Positions 27,631 through 38,100 of a stretch of 64,000 bases of DNA are shown in pieces (position 1 is the stretch's first letter; each line of letters opens with the position of its first letter). Under the pieces are notes generated by a model. It saw nothing but the letters and a program-made list of their open reading frames with translations. It had not been told where the DNA came from and did no database searches. The stretch is from Paracholeplasma vituli. GTDB lineage: Bacteria; Bacillota_I; Bacilli_A; Acholeplasmatales; UBA5453. A program made the position numbers and the translations under genes. The stretch covers positions 1-64,000 of the forward strand of contig NZ_JAOEGN010000001.1 in NCBI RefSeq assembly GCF_025446935.1, in the 5' to 3' direction.

Positions 27631-28335
27631 TTATTTAACGTTGTGATAAACGTCTTGAACATCATCAAGTTCGTCTAACATATCGAGCAATCTTTGGAAT
27701 TGTTCGGATTCTTTCTCATCGGTAAGTTCAGTAGCTGCTAGTGGCAACCATTTAACGCCGTCTTCTTCAAACTCTAAATCTGGCATCGCATTCTTTAATG
27801 CGTTTCTAACTTCACTATAGGAAGTAGGTTCTGCATAAAGGGTGATGTATTCTTCATCAATTTCATAGTTTGAGACATCCACGCCTGCATCTAATAAGAT
27901 CATCAAGACCTCATCTTCTGTGCCTTTAAATGTAAATACCGATTTGGATTCAAACATATGTAATACAGACCCCAGTTTACCGCCTGTTTTATTGAAACAG
28001 GTTCTAACTTCAGAAACTGTACGGTTTACGTTGTCTGTTAGACATTCTACAACCAATTGTGAAGTACCTGGTCCAAAGCCTTCGTAACGAACAGCGATAT
28101 AGTTATCGTCCGATCCGCCCTTCGCTTTTTCAATCGCTCTATGAATGACATCGGCAGAGACTTGGTCTTTCTTCGCTCTTTCGATGACGCGTTTTAAAAC
28201 TTGGTTCATTTCCGGGTCAGGTACACCTGCTTTCGCTGCCATGTAGATTTCTCTACCGTACTTTGCGTATACCTTACTTCTCGCAGCCGCGGTTTTCGCC
28301 ATGGATGCTTTTCTTACTTCAAATGCTCTTCCCAT
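27631..28335 (-). CDS. YebC/PmpR/TACO1 family protein
   Basis: A 234-residue member of the YebC family. Its start MGRAFEVRKASMAKTAAARS and the later AVRYEGFGPGTSQLVVECLTDNVNRT are the family signatures. Members are reported as transcription regulators or, more recently, as translation factors that help at proline-rich stretches; I cannot tell which role applies. It is 18 bases downstream of ppa and shares its terminator at 27588-27620. Confidence 0.93.
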   Translation of the reverse strand: MGRAFEVRKASMAKTAAARSKVYAKYGREIYMAAKAGVPDPEMNQVLKRVIERAKKDQVSADVIHRAIEKAKGGSDDNYIAVRYEGFGPGTSQLVVECLTDNVNRTVSEVRTCFNKTGGKLGSVLHMFESKSVFTFKGTEDEVLMILLDAGVDVSNYEIDEEYITLYAEPTSYSEVRNALKNAMPDLEFEEDGVKWLPLAATELTDEKESEQFQRLLDMLDELDDVQDVYHNVK

Positions 28336-28353
28336 TGTATTAAATCCCTTCTA

Positions 28354-28884
28354 TTATTTTTTAAAAATTTCGTCGTAACGTTTCATGGAATCTTGAATAA
28401 TTTCTTCAGCAACAGATTTGTCGCCTATATCTAATATGTATGTCTTTTTGCCTTCGAGTGACTTGTAAATTTCAAAAAAGTGTCCCATTTCATTGAGTAA
28501 ATGGGCCGGTAGTTCTGAAATATCTTTATATTGGGTCAGCGATGGGTCTCCAATCGCGATGGCGATAATCTTCTCGTCAACTTGATCTGAGTCAATCATC
28601 TTGATGACACCAATCGCGTAACAGTTCACTAAGCTTAATGGTTCAATATCTTCTTGGCATAAAACGAGGACATCTAAGGGGTCGTTATCCCCTGCGTAGG
28701 TTCTCGGTATGAATCCATAGTTTGCGGGGTAGTGAGCGGAGGTGTAGAGAACTCTATCTAGAATAATCATACCCGTCTCTTTATCGAGTTCGTATTTTTT
28801 CTTACTACCTTTAGATATTTCGATACATGCAACAAAGCGTTCTTTTGAAATTCGTTTTTCGTCAATATCGTGCCAAATATTCAT
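28354..28884 (-). CDS. ppa: Inorganic pyrophosphatase (family I)
   Basis: Hydrolyses pyrophosphate. The 176-residue product has the conserved YELDKETG, the active-site block AHYPANYGFIPRTYAGDNDPLDVLVL (its DNDPLDV core carries the metal-binding aspartates) and the KKTY segment near the C-terminus. The ATG at 28884 follows AAGGAGGGCG; an upstream in-frame start has no ribosome site. Cotranscribed with yebC. Confidence 0.96.
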   Translation of the reverse strand: MNIWHDIDEKRISKERFVACIEISKGSKKKYELDKETGMIILDRVLYTSAHYPANYGFIPRTYAGDNDPLDVLVLCQEDIEPLSLVNCYAIGVIKMIDSDQVDEKIIAIAIGDPSLTQYKDISELPAHLLNEMGHFFEIYKSLEGKKTYILDIGDKSVAEEIIQDSMKRYDEIFKK

Positions 28885-28921
28885 AAACGCCCTCCTTGTC
28901 ATTAGATATTTTATCATTATT

Positions 28922-28957
28922 ATCTAAAAAAAACACCCATTATCGATAGGTGTTTTC
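28922..28957 (-). terminator. Terminator of the purine permease gene
   Basis: Minus strand AAACACC / GGGTGTTT with loop region TATCGATAAT, then TTTTT. It lies about 45 bases after the permease stop. Confidence 0.75.
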
Positions 28958-29001
28958 TATAATTATATAATTTACGCTGAAAATATGAATATTTATTCAG
29001 A

Positions 29002-30375
29002 TTATAGGATATTCGCTGCATTAAATGCAGTTAAAATGAAATAGATGGCGAATAGACCGGTTGCGCCCCATAGAATTGGATGAATGTCTTTCGCTTTACC
29101 TTTAGCTAATTTAACAATCACATAAGCGATAAAACCAAATGCGATACCATAAGAAATGTTATAAGCAACGGTCATGACCATGACTGTAAAGAACGCTGGA
29201 ATGGATTCTTCTAAATCCTGCCAGTTGATTTCTCCAAAACTTGAAACCATCATGATTCCGACGATGACTAAAGCCGGTGAGGTTGCAGCTGCTGGAACAA
29301 TCCCCACAAGAGGTGAAACTAAAATCATTAATAAGAATAATACTGCAACAACAACTGAAGTTAGACCGGTTCTACCGCCTTCTTCTATACCTGAAGCACT
29401 TTCTACATAGGTTGTTGTGTTTGAGGTACCCAGTAAGGCACCCATCGAGGTTGCGATGGCGTCTGCGAATAAGGCTTTTTCCATTTTGGATTTGAACCCT
29501 TTTGAAACTTGTAATGTGGATAAATCTTCATCTGTGAAGATGCCAGAACGTCTACCTGTACCAACGAATGTACCAATGGTATCGAAAGTATCGGAAAGTG
29601 AGAATGCGAAGATTGCGAGTAATGCAAGTGGCAATCTGCTGATGTCTGAGAACAGTGTGCCCATGCCTTTAAATGCAGCGAACACAGTAGTACTTAAATC
29701 ATTGAATGGTGCACCGATTGCACTGAAGCTGATGTTGATCCCTTCAAGGTTTGTTACTCCCATAGGAATACCGATGATGGTGGTTGCGATGATCCCAATA
29801 AGAATCGCACCTTTGACCTTCATGAGTAACAATATAATGGTCATAACAATCCCGATTAAAGTTAAAGCTGCTGGTAAATTATTGAAAGTTGTTAAATCAG
29901 GTACACTACCAAATGTAATGAAGCCAACATTGTTCAATCCGATGTATGCGATGAATAGACCGATACCACCGGAAATGGCATTTTGAAGCGATTTTGGAAT
30001 AGACACAATGATAGACTTACGCACTTTAGTCACAGTAATTACAATGTTGATAATACCACAGATGAAGACGATGGCGAGGGCTTCTTGCCAAGTGAATCCG
30101 AATGTACCAACGACAGTAAAAGTGAATAGAGCATTAAGTCCCATCCCAGGTGCTAATGCGTATGGGACATTAGCAAATAATCCCATAACAAGCGTACCAA
30201 TTGCAGTTGCGAAAATGGTTGCTAAGAATACACCACCCCATGGCATGCCTGCTATTTCGAGCATGGATGGGTTGACGAAAATAATATATACCATCGCGAA
30301 GAATGTAGTTAGACCAGCTAACACTTCTGTCGAAATGGATGTATTATTCCCTTTCAAATTGAAAAACTTTTCCAT
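29002..30375 (-). CDS. NCS2 family purine permease (PbuG/AzgA-like)
   Basis: A 457-residue transporter with about 12 to 13 hydrophobic helices, of the AzgA-like branch of NCS2. Marks: TFFAMVYIIFVNPSML (about 24-39), PGMGLNALF, ESASGIEEGGRTGLTS (about 322-337) and FSLSDTFDTIGTFVGTG. These carriers import hypoxanthine, guanine or adenine with protons. The guanine-type riboswitch in its leader (30502-30570) points to guanine or hypoxanthine as substrate. For an organism lacking purine synthesis it would be a key import route, and purB, which handles salvaged purines, is nearby. Confidence 0.93.
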   Translation of the reverse strand: MEKFFNLKGNNTSISTEVLAGLTTFFAMVYIIFVNPSMLEIAGMPWGGVFLATIFATAIGTLVMGLFANVPYALAPGMGLNALFTFTVVGTFGFTWQEALAIVFICGIINIVITVTKVRKSIIVSIPKSLQNAISGGIGLFIAYIGLNNVGFITFGSVPDLTTFNNLPAALTLIGIVMTIILLLMKVKGAILIGIIATTIIGIPMGVTNLEGINISFSAIGAPFNDLSTTVFAAFKGMGTLFSDISRLPLALLAIFAFSLSDTFDTIGTFVGTGRRSGIFTDEDLSTLQVSKGFKSKMEKALFADAIATSMGALLGTSNTTTYVESASGIEEGGRTGLTSVVVAVLFLLMILVSPLVGIVPAAATSPALVIVGIMMVSSFGEINWQDLEESIPAFFTVMVMTVAYNISYGIAFGFIAYVIVKLAKGKAKDIHPILWGATGLFAIYFILTAFNAANIL

Positions 30376-30429
30376 TTTTGTTCTCCTTTTCTCCTCTTAA
30401 ATGGATGTATTCATATCATCGAACGGTAT

Positions 30430-30462
30430 ATATAAAAAGCCACCTCTATTGCTAAAGGTGGC
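30430..30462 (-). terminator. Riboswitch expression-platform terminator
   Basis: Minus strand GCCACCTTT / AGAGGTGGC, 9 pairs (one G-T), loop AGCAAT, followed by TTTTTATAT. It stands between the guanine aptamer and the permease gene. The 5' arm GCCACC can also pair with GGTGGC in helix P2 of the aptamer (about 30542-30547), a possible antiterminator. Confidence 0.8.
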
Positions 30463-30501
30463 ATTTCTACATATGAAAACAAAAATAAAAAACGAGTTTT
30501 C

Positions 30502-30570
30502 ATACCGTAGTCGAAAGAGTAGGTCTTTCGGTAGAAACTTGGCCACCATATTAGGCCGATTATACGATAT
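30502..30570 (-). promoter_or_regulatory. Purine riboswitch, guanine type
   Basis: A 69-base aptamer. P1 pairs ATATCGTA (30563-30570) with TACGGTAT (30502-30509). J1/2 is TAATC; P2 is GGCC/GGCC with loop TAATATGGT; J2/3 contains the invariant GTTTCTACC; P3 is GAAAGA/TCTTTC with loop CCTAC-like; J3/1 is GACTACG with C at the position (C74 of xpt) that pairs with guanine. A U there would mean adenine. Ligand binding should favour the terminator at 30430-30462 and switch off the permease. The 3' P1 strand runs into TATGAAAAC, which can pair with GTTTTCATA further on. Confidence 0.93.
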
Positions 30571-30587
30571 CTATTGAATACATCCCT

Positions 30588-30615
30588 ATTATATCAATAC
30601 ATAATCGGTTGTAAA
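30588..30615 (-). promoter_or_regulatory. Promoter of the riboswitch-permease unit
   Basis: Minus strand TTTACA (30610-30615), 16-base spacer, TATAAT (30588-30593), about 18 bases before the aptamer. Confidence 0.75.
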
Positions 30616-30685
30616 CCCCTAAAACGCTTTCAGTGAATGTAAAGTCAATCATCTTAAGAATTGGTTAACTTTACGTTTACACCGA

Positions 30686-30714
30686 CAAAAAAAGAACACC
30701 CTAAGGTGTTCAAT
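30686..30714 (-). terminator. Terminator of the flavodoxin gene
   Basis: Minus strand GAACACC / GGTGTTC with TTAG loop, followed by seven T. It begins 6 bases after the stop codon. Confidence 0.85.
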
Positions 30715-30719
30715 TTGAA

Positions 30720-31133
30720 TTAGAATTTTGCGAAACGTTGACCGAATGCGACACAAGCTTCTTCATCATCAGAACTTGGTGCTTCGTTTGCCATTAATGG
30801 TTGTTCGAATAGAATTGAGGTGGTTTGGCTTACTCTTTCAGACCAGTCTTCCATCCATTCCCCAGATCCCCAACCGAAAGAACCGAAAATTGCAATTTTC
30901 TTGCCTTCTAGGCCTGGTTCAACTTGAAGATACCATTCTAGGAATTCTTCTGCTTCTTCAAATGTGTCTCCCATTGCAGGGCATCCGAATGCAATTTTTT
31001 CATATTTAAGTGCATCTTCAGGTGCAATTTCACTAATTTCTTTTAAATCTGCGTTAGCGCCTTCAGCAACCTTAACAGCCATAGCTTGTGTGTTGCCTGT
31101 TGCAGTCCAATATACTACTAATACATTACTCAT
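30720..31133 (-). CDS. Flavodoxin
   Basis: A 137-residue FMN electron carrier that can replace ferredoxin. The phosphate-binding loop YWTATGNTQAMA is at residues 8-19, and the flavin-stacking loops GCPAMGDTFEEAEE and GSFGWGSGEWMEDW are clear. Acidic as expected. It has its own promoter and terminator. Possible partners in this window are the flavodoxin/ferredoxin-NADP reductase at 45287-46234, the PFL-activating enzyme, which needs a one-electron donor, and the Rnf complex. Confidence 0.95.
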   Translation of the reverse strand: MSNVLVVYWTATGNTQAMAVKVAEGANADLKEISEIAPEDALKYEKIAFGCPAMGDTFEEAEEFLEWYLQVEPGLEGKKIAIFGSFGWGSGEWMEDWSERVSQTTSILFEQPLMANEAPSSDDEEACVAFGQRFAKF

Positions 31134-31156
31134 ACGTTATTCACCTCTTCGCATAC

Positions 31157-31185
31157 ATTATATAAATTAGACTCTACATAGTCAA
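31157..31185 (-). promoter_or_regulatory. Promoter of flavodoxin
   Basis: Minus strand TTGACT (31180-31185), 17-base spacer, TATAAT (31157-31162); very close to consensus. It lies in the 60-base gap behind purB. Confidence 0.8.
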
Positions 31186-31193
31186 AAGATATG

Positions 31194-32495
31194 CTATTGG
31201 AAGACCCTTGCATAAATGGTATCCACCTGTTTTAAATAATATGGGTTGTCCATTGCAGATTCGATATCGCCTTCGGACATCGGATGAATCAATTTAAAAT
31301 CTTCATGTTTTAGTAACAAATCTTTCATATGAATATGGTGTTCAATCGCATAAGCCGCAACCCCTTGAATGAAGTCATAGGCTTCTTCACGATGGTAATG
31401 GTATTTTTCAATCAAAACATTCATAAAGCGTTGGGCATAAAGGGCACCTTGGGTAAGTTCGATATTTTGTAACATCTTTTCAGGATACACGTTTAAGTTC
31501 TTTAGCGTGTCTGCATACCGATTAAGCATATAGTCTAAAAGTGTTGTGGAATCCGCGAAAATGACCCTTTCAGCAGATGAGTGTGAGATATCTCGTTCAT
31601 GCCATAAAGCGATGTTTTCAAATGCAGGAATGGTATAGCCTCGAAGGAGTCTTGCACACCCTGAAATATTCTCAGAAGTGATTGGATTTTTTTTATGAGG
31701 CATTGCAGAAGATCCTTTTTGTTTTAAACCAAACGGTTCACGGACCTCTCCGACTTCTGTTCTGGATAAGTGTCTAATTTCGACAGCAATCTTCTCTAAA
31801 GTAGAACCGATTAAAGCGAGAACATGGATGTAGTGCGCGTGGGAATCTCTTTGTAAAACTTGGGTAGAAATCGCAGCGGATTGTAAGCCTAACGATGCAC
31901 AAACGTCATCTTGAATAAACGGCGGCACATTGGCGAAATTGCCTACTGCACCACTAATTTTACCCACTTCAATCTCCTCACAAGCAGCTTTAAATCGTTT
32001 AAGATTACGAGCCATCTCGTCGTACCACAAAGCCCATTTAAGTCCAAATGATGTTAAATCTGCATGAATGCCATGGGTTCTACCAACACAAATCGTATCT
32101 TTATATTCATAAGCTTTTTGTTTTAAAACACTCATAAAAGCTTCGATATCTTTAGTGAGGACTTCATTGACTTGTTTAAAAATAACCCCATATGCTGTAT
32201 CGACCACATCGGTTGAGGTGAGCCCATAATGGATCCACTTTTTCGCATCACTTTCCATCCGTTCGGATAGGTTTCTCGTAAACGCGATGATGTCGTGTTT
32301 GGTTTCTAATTCAAGGGCTTTTACGGCTTCTAAATCATAGGTTGCTTTTAGGATATCATGGAGTTCGCTTTGCGTAATTAATCCTAGTTTATACCAAGCT
32401 TCAGATGCTTTTTGTTCAACCAGTAATAACGCATCATAGCGCGATTTTTCACTCCATAAGTCCTTCATTATTTTACGTGAATAGCGATCAATCAT
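31194..32495 (-). CDS. purB: Adenylosuccinate lyase
   Basis: Cleaves adenylosuccinate to AMP and fumarate (and SAICAR in de novo synthesis). The signature loop GSSAMPHKKNPITSENI is at about 261-277 and the TSTDVVDT segment near 86-93. Length 433 is normal. It overlaps folD by 8 bases and is the last gene of fhs-folD-purB. Since no other de novo purine gene is seen here, the salvage role (IMP to AMP) is the safer reading. Confidence 0.96.
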   Translation of the reverse strand: MIDRYSRKIMKDLWSEKSRYDALLLVEQKASEAWYKLGLITQSELHDILKATYDLEAVKALELETKHDIIAFTRNLSERMESDAKKWIHYGLTSTDVVDTAYGVIFKQVNEVLTKDIEAFMSVLKQKAYEYKDTICVGRTHGIHADLTSFGLKWALWYDEMARNLKRFKAACEEIEVGKISGAVGNFANVPPFIQDDVCASLGLQSAAISTQVLQRDSHAHYIHVLALIGSTLEKIAVEIRHLSRTEVGEVREPFGLKQKGSSAMPHKKNPITSENISGCARLLRGYTIPAFENIALWHERDISHSSAERVIFADSTTLLDYMLNRYADTLKNLNVYPEKMLQNIELTQGALYAQRFMNVLIEKYHYHREEAYDFIQGVAAYAIEHHIHMKDLLLKHEDFKLIHPMSEGDIESAMDNPYYLKQVDTIYARVFQ

Positions 32496-33333
32496 GATAC
32501 TTTACCTCATACTGAAATAAGACATTAAATAGAAGGGCTGAGATGGTCATCGGACCCACACCACCCGGAACTGGTGTGATGTAAGAAGCGATATCCTTAA
32601 TCTCTTCAAAATCCACATCGCCAACTAGACTTTCACCGACACGGTTAATTCCAACATCAACTACAACCGAACCGGGTTTGACCATATCTTTCGTGATGAA
32701 ATTGGGTTTACCAACCGCGACACAAAGGATGTCCGCTTCTTTGGTGAATCGGGTAATATCTTCTGTTTTACGGTGAACAACCGTCACGGTTGCATCGGCA
32801 TCATTTAAGAGTTTCGCAAGCGGCATTCCGACTAGATTCGATCTACCGACAACCACTGCGTATTTTCCTTCTAGAGGGATTTGATAGTGTTTGAGTAACA
32901 TTATCACCCCGAGTGGGGTAGCAGGTACAACACCTGGCTGTTTTGTAAACAGTTTCCCAGCGTTGATGGTATGTAAACCATCGACATCTTTACTTGGCGA
33001 GACTTTGTTTAAAACAAAAGTTTCATTGATGTGCTTGGGTAGGGGTAATTGGATTAAAATCCCATCGACAGCATCATCATGGTTTAAGGATTCGATTTTA
33101 TCGATTAATACTTCTTCAGAGATATCACTAGGTAATCGGATAATTTCCCCATCAATCCCCACTCGGTCACAAGCTTTCTTCTTAGAGTTCACATACGCGA
33201 TACTCGCAGGGGATTCACCCACTAAGATAACCCGAAGACTCGGGGTAATTCCGAACTTCTTTTTTAATTCTATGACTCGATTTTTGAGGGTTATTTCATT
33301 TTGTTTGGCTAAGCCTTTTCCGTCTAAAATCAT
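32488..33333 (-). CDS. folD: Methylenetetrahydrofolate dehydrogenase/cyclohydrolase FolD
   Basis: Bifunctional: oxidises methylene-THF to methenyl-THF and hydrolyses it to formyl-THF. Seen: the catalytic YVNSKKKACDRVGI segment (lysine near 53-54), DGILIQLPLP (about 94-103), the NADP-binding GRSNLVGMPLAKLL and the C-terminal PGGVGPMT. Length 281 is typical. It lies 16 bases behind fhs. Confidence 0.96.
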   Translation of the reverse strand: MILDGKGLAKQNEITLKNRVIELKKKFGITPSLRVILVGESPASIAYVNSKKKACDRVGIDGEIIRLPSDISEEVLIDKIESLNHDDAVDGILIQLPLPKHINETFVLNKVSPSKDVDGLHTINAGKLFTKQPGVVPATPLGVIMLLKHYQIPLEGKYAVVVGRSNLVGMPLAKLLNDADATVTVVHRKTEDITRFTKEADILCVAVGKPNFITKDMVKPGSVVVDVGINRVGESLVGDVDFEEIKDIASYITPVPGGVGPMTISALLFNVLFQYEVKYHD

Positions 33334-33349
33334 GGGTAAACCCTCCTTG

Positions 33350-34978
33350 TTATAATTTGCCTGAAATATTGCCTAAATCGTCAATAAACATCTTAGTGGC
33401 GTTCGGGACTTCAGGAAGACCCGGCATTGTGATGATCCCTTTAGTGAGTACAACTACAAAACGAGCACCACGTGAAATTCTGACATCTTCAATCGCTAAA
33501 TCAAAGACATGTGGTAAACCTTTTCGTTTAGGGTCATTTGAGAAGGATAATGGCGTCTTAGCAATACAGACTGGATAGTCTTTATAAATTTCATTTAACG
33601 CTATTAACTTACGTTCTGCTTTGGGTGAATACACCACTTGAGTCGCACCATAAATGTTGGTTGCAATCTTACTTACTTTGGTAAATAAGTCATCGGATAA
33701 ATCATAAACACGATTTACTTCACGTTTAGTTTCCGCGAGTTTTACCACTTGATTCGCTAAATCTTCACCGCCTATAGAGCCTTTTAAGAATACTTCTGCA
33801 AGACTGATTGGGTGATTATTATCTTTAGCCCAATTGAGTAACCATTCGAGTTCTTCTTTGGAATCATTTTCAAACTTATTCAACGCGATGATATAAGGTA
33901 GATTGAAGTTCTTCAAGTTTTGGGTATGTTTTTCTAGGTTAGATACCCCAATTTTAAGGGCTTCTAAATCACTTAAGCCTTCCACCATTCCGTGGTATTT
34001 TAAAGCGCGAAGCGTCGCTACCACAACCACGGCACTTGGGGTTTCACCCAAATAGCGGGTTTTGATATCAATGAATTTTTCTGCACCTAAATCCGCACCG
34101 AAGCCAGCTTCTGTAACGACATAATCGGCGAGTTTAAGGGCCGTTTGTGTAGCGATGATTGAGTTACACCCATGTGCGATGTTTGCGAAAGGTCCACCAT
34201 GAATTAAAACACCATTGTGTTCTAAGGTTTGAACAAGATTCGGTTTTAACGCATCTTGTAATAGAATGATCATCGAATCGATGATGTTCAATGCTCTCGC
34301 ATGGACTTCATTACCTTCTGTATCGTACCCAATGAGAATGTCACCTAAACGTGATCTTAAATCTTTGATGTCTTTAGCCAAACATAAAATCGCCATGATT
34401 TCTGAGGCGGCCGTAATGATGAATTTGTCTTTTCTATATTCCGTTTCGATCTCACGAATGGCACGGTCATTCATATCCAGGGTTCTTGGCCATGTGATTT
34501 TCTCTAAATCGAGTTTTAGTGGGTTACCGAAGTGAATCGAGTTATCGATCGCTGCGGATAAAAAGTTATGTGTTGTGGTAATGGCGTGAATATCGCCGGT
34601 AAAGTGTAAGTTGATTTTTTCTTTCGGTAAAACTTGAGCATAACCGCCTCCGGTTGCGCCACCTTTCATCCCTAAGACTGGTCCTAAAGAAGGTTCTCTT
34701 AAAGCCCCCATTACTTTTTTCCCAATACGGGCTAGGGAATCGACTAAACCAACCGTCATGGTGGTTTTACCTTCACCAAATGGAGTCGGTGTAATCGCAG
34801 TGACTAATATGAGTTTGCCATTTGGTTTGTCTTTTAAGCGGTCATAAACGGAAGATTCAATCTTCGCAACCCATTTGCCGAAGGGTTCTAATTCGGATTC
34901 AAAGATATCATACTTTTTCGCAATCTCACGGACGTGCAGTTTTTCTGCTTCTAAAGAAATTGTTACGTCGTCTTTCAT
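33350..34978 (-). CDS. fhs: Formate-tetrahydrofolate ligase
   Basis: Joins formate to tetrahydrofolate with ATP; run backwards it yields ATP and formate. The P-loop TPFGEGKTTMTVGL is at about 64-77, and the GKGGATGGG-like stretch (here MKGGATGGGYAQVLP) and the HFTGDIHAIT segment follow. At 542 residues it is slightly shorter than the usual 555. Together with PFL, which makes formate, and glyA it closes a one-carbon loop. First gene of fhs-folD-purB; promoter at 35013-35041. Confidence 0.96.
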   Translation of the reverse strand: MKDDVTISLEAEKLHVREIAKKYDIFESELEPFGKWVAKIESSVYDRLKDKPNGKLILVTAITPTPFGEGKTTMTVGLVDSLARIGKKVMGALREPSLGPVLGMKGGATGGGYAQVLPKEKINLHFTGDIHAITTTHNFLSAAIDNSIHFGNPLKLDLEKITWPRTLDMNDRAIREIETEYRKDKFIITAASEIMAILCLAKDIKDLRSRLGDILIGYDTEGNEVHARALNIIDSMIILLQDALKPNLVQTLEHNGVLIHGGPFANIAHGCNSIIATQTALKLADYVVTEAGFGADLGAEKFIDIKTRYLGETPSAVVVVATLRALKYHGMVEGLSDLEALKIGVSNLEKHTQNLKNFNLPYIIALNKFENDSKEELEWLLNWAKDNNHPISLAEVFLKGSIGGEDLANQVVKLAETKREVNRVYDLSDDLFTKVSKIATNIYGATQVVYSPKAERKLIALNEIYKDYPVCIAKTPLSFSNDPKRKGLPHVFDLAIEDVRISRGARFVVVLTKGIITMPGLPEVPNATKMFIDDLGNISGKL

Positions 34979-35012
34979 GGTATCGCCATCCTTTTTTTAG
35001 TTTTCTAATTTA

Positions 35013-35041
35013 ATTATAACATACCGAAGGTGTGGGTTTAA
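35013..35041 (-). promoter_or_regulatory. Promoter of fhs-folD-purB
   Basis: Minus strand TTAAAC (35036-35041), 17-base spacer, TATAAT (35013-35018), about 35 bases before the fhs ATG. Confidence 0.65.
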
Positions 35042-35057
35042 TCCCTTTATGATAAAG

Positions 35058-35090
35058 CCAAAATAAAGAAGGTGCCAAGTGGCACCCCCA
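35058..35090 (-). terminator. Terminator of the giant lipoprotein gene
   Basis: Minus strand GGTGCC / GGCACC hairpin with a tight ACTT loop, followed by TTCTTTATTTT; 18 bases after the stop codon. Confidence 0.75.
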
Positions 35091-35107
35091 AAATCTAAGT
35101 TAGTTCC

Positions 35108-38100
35108 TTAAGAGATTACAGTACTGTTTATGACGACGACTTTCCAGTCAAATAAATCATAAATGTAAGTAAATCCAATCAAATAGCCTTCAATCGTCAT
35201 GGTTTGTCCAACGAGTGGATCCATATAGGCGTTAAATGTGTCGTAATCTTGACCGATCAATTGAATCGAATAAGTCGATGAATAATCATCATCGATGACT
35301 AAATCATAGGATGGATACCAACTATTTCCTGTAAAAATGACCGTACCTGTGATCGATACCGTTTGATTATAGACATCCGGTAATAAGTAATCGATGGCTA
35401 GAATATCTGCCATGGTAGTTGGTATGTATACTGGATTAACTATGTGTCCTGTGGATAATATTTGGAGATCATAAATTTCACTGATGACTGGAATATAATC
35501 TTCATAATCGTATAGATTTCTCAAACCAAGGATACGTACTTCATCACCAATCGATAAGGTTGGTAAATCACGATTGCTGTTGAGCTCAATATAGATTCTA
35601 CCTGTGTCGTCTTTGATAATCATGAATGTTGTCGGGTCAATCGCTTCGACGATACCTTCAAATACATAAGTATCTCCTGTCACACCATATAGGATTTCAA
35701 CAATCGTACTGATTTCGATTGGCTGAATGACTAGGGTAATGTCAAAACTTCTAGTTTCATCTAATTGTGTCAATGGGTTATAGATTTTCATCGTTACCGT
35801 TACATCGACACTGGTTTCTTGTTCGACCCATAGAGCCCATGAATAATAGGTTTCTAGATATATACCCGTGTCTAAAGAATTCTTTTTAGTGTAGGTAAGT
35901 TCAATATCATGAATCTCATTGTAGTGCGGCAGATCAAGCGATTCGCCTGACATATACGTTTTGCCATCGTATCGAGTCTTAATGATACTTTCAACGATAT
36001 CTAGTTCTTCTTCAATGGTCCATTCTGGTAACATAACTGCGTCTTTACCACCTAAGAAATCCATGAGAACTTGATCATATTGGGTATACATATTTGGATA
36101 GAACAATTCGATGATGATATAGTCATCCAAATACCTATGCAAGAAGTTCGTGCCATCTCGATCATCATTCTTAGTTTCATATTCGTCTTCAATATGGTGT
36201 CTGATGTAAATCATATGGCCTAAGTCATCGGTTAGTGTGAAGTAGTCTGAATAAGGGTCATAACCCAATTTACCCATTACCAAGATGGCATTTTTCCTAA
36301 TATCTTGAGTTGATAAATTGATATTAAGAATGTCTTCGATATCAAGTTGGATAACAGAGTAGTTTGGTATTTCATTATCAAATAGTGTTGAAGTTATGAC
36401 ATTGTAGCTGTAATTGGTCACACCATCTAAAGTCGATTTCTTACCATTGATAAGTACGATGGTGCCAATTTCAGAGTAGCCACCTATGTACCCATTGTAA
36501 TAGTACACATCGCCATCAATTTCATAATAAGAGAAATCAAAGCCTTCATACAAGACTGTAGCGATTAATGTGATGTCTTCAAATGGTAGAGTCGGATCGA
36601 ATAAGGCATCTAGACTGGTCGGGGTCAAGCCAATAAGCTCAATCCTAAAGATTCTCGAAACCGATTCACCATTATATGAAACAGTGAGTAATACATCAAT
36701 GATTTGATCTTCATAATCGCCCATATAAATCCAGTAAGAATCATACATATCCACTGTGGATTCTTTTGGTGCAACTACAGGTTCATATGTAATCGTCGCG
36801 TCCGGTAAAACGGTTTGATACGTCGTGAAACTGATGTATTCTCCTGGTATATACGGTTCATCGTAGCGATTACCTACCATTTGATCCGCAATCTTATCTA
36901 ATACAGTAAGGATGTCTGTTTCCGCAAGTTCGATGCTGTTTTCAGAATAGATATACGCATAATGGCTCACCGCTAAGCTGATGTTGTCACTGCCGTCTTG
37001 TGCTCTACCAATAACAAAGCCTTTTACACGTACTTTCAATCCCGTTAATGGGTATAAGAAATAATCGGTATCGTAGAAGGTTTCTAAACGAATGGTCATA
37101 CCGTCACGAGTGAGGTAATAGTACGCGTTGTCATAGGTTAAGTAGCCTTCTATTTCAGCGAACTTACCTAAATAAGTATCTAGGGTATGGTCGGTTGTGT
37201 AAAGTGTTTCTAAACTAAACCACACATCTAATGAACCAAAATCAAAGGTTTGGTAGGAAACTAACGAAGATTGAATTTCAAAGGTATAGCGGTCTTGTTC
37301 ATACCGCATAATACCTGTCGCCGTTAATTTATAGCCGATATTAGATGTACCATATAAATAGGTTCCCTTAGGGTATTTAACCAGTACATAATCTGACCCA
37401 TCAAATAGAATAGAGCCTGAATAATTAGAATCGTATGGGAAGTTTACCATCACATTACCCTCAATGGTGACCTTTTGTCCAATAGATGCTTTCGCATCCA
37501 TAATGGATAGATAGGTCGCACCCGATGTCGGTATAATCAACACAGTAACTGGATGCGTATATACCGTTTCACCTAAAGTATAGGTTGCGATAACGTGAAC
37601 TTCTGTTGGTTCATTCACTGGTTTAACAAATGAGAAATCAAAGTCGATATAGGTTTCATAGCCTTCTGCCATTTCATACGTAATGGTTGTGCTCTGTGGT
37701 TGTTTCATCGTTCTTAATTGTTGATTGCCATTTAACGGTAATGCCCACAAAGCATCGATCCATTCATTAATGAGTTGGTTCATTTCAGATTCACTGTAGT
37801 TCATGGTTTCGATATCACCCTCATTGCCTAAGTAGAGGTATTCGAAACCAGAACCATCGTGTCTTGTTGTTAATAATTTAATCGTTACATATTGATTGAG
37901 ATGTGGAATGAGTTTATTTTGTGTATACCAATCCACTGCGTAGATTGTAAGGACTTGATTACCAAAGGTTAAGTAGTATTCATCACCACTCGCGGTTAAA
38001 TAACCACTGATTTCAAAATAACGGTGGTAGACTACACCCATGTTACTACGCCAAGTCAAGATATCTTCCCAAGTCATTAGAGTAGACGTCATTTCGACAT

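Noticed and set aside
34979-35060. Folate riboswitch before fhs
   Set aside because: The leader is only about 30 bases after the -10 and has no aptamer-like structure.
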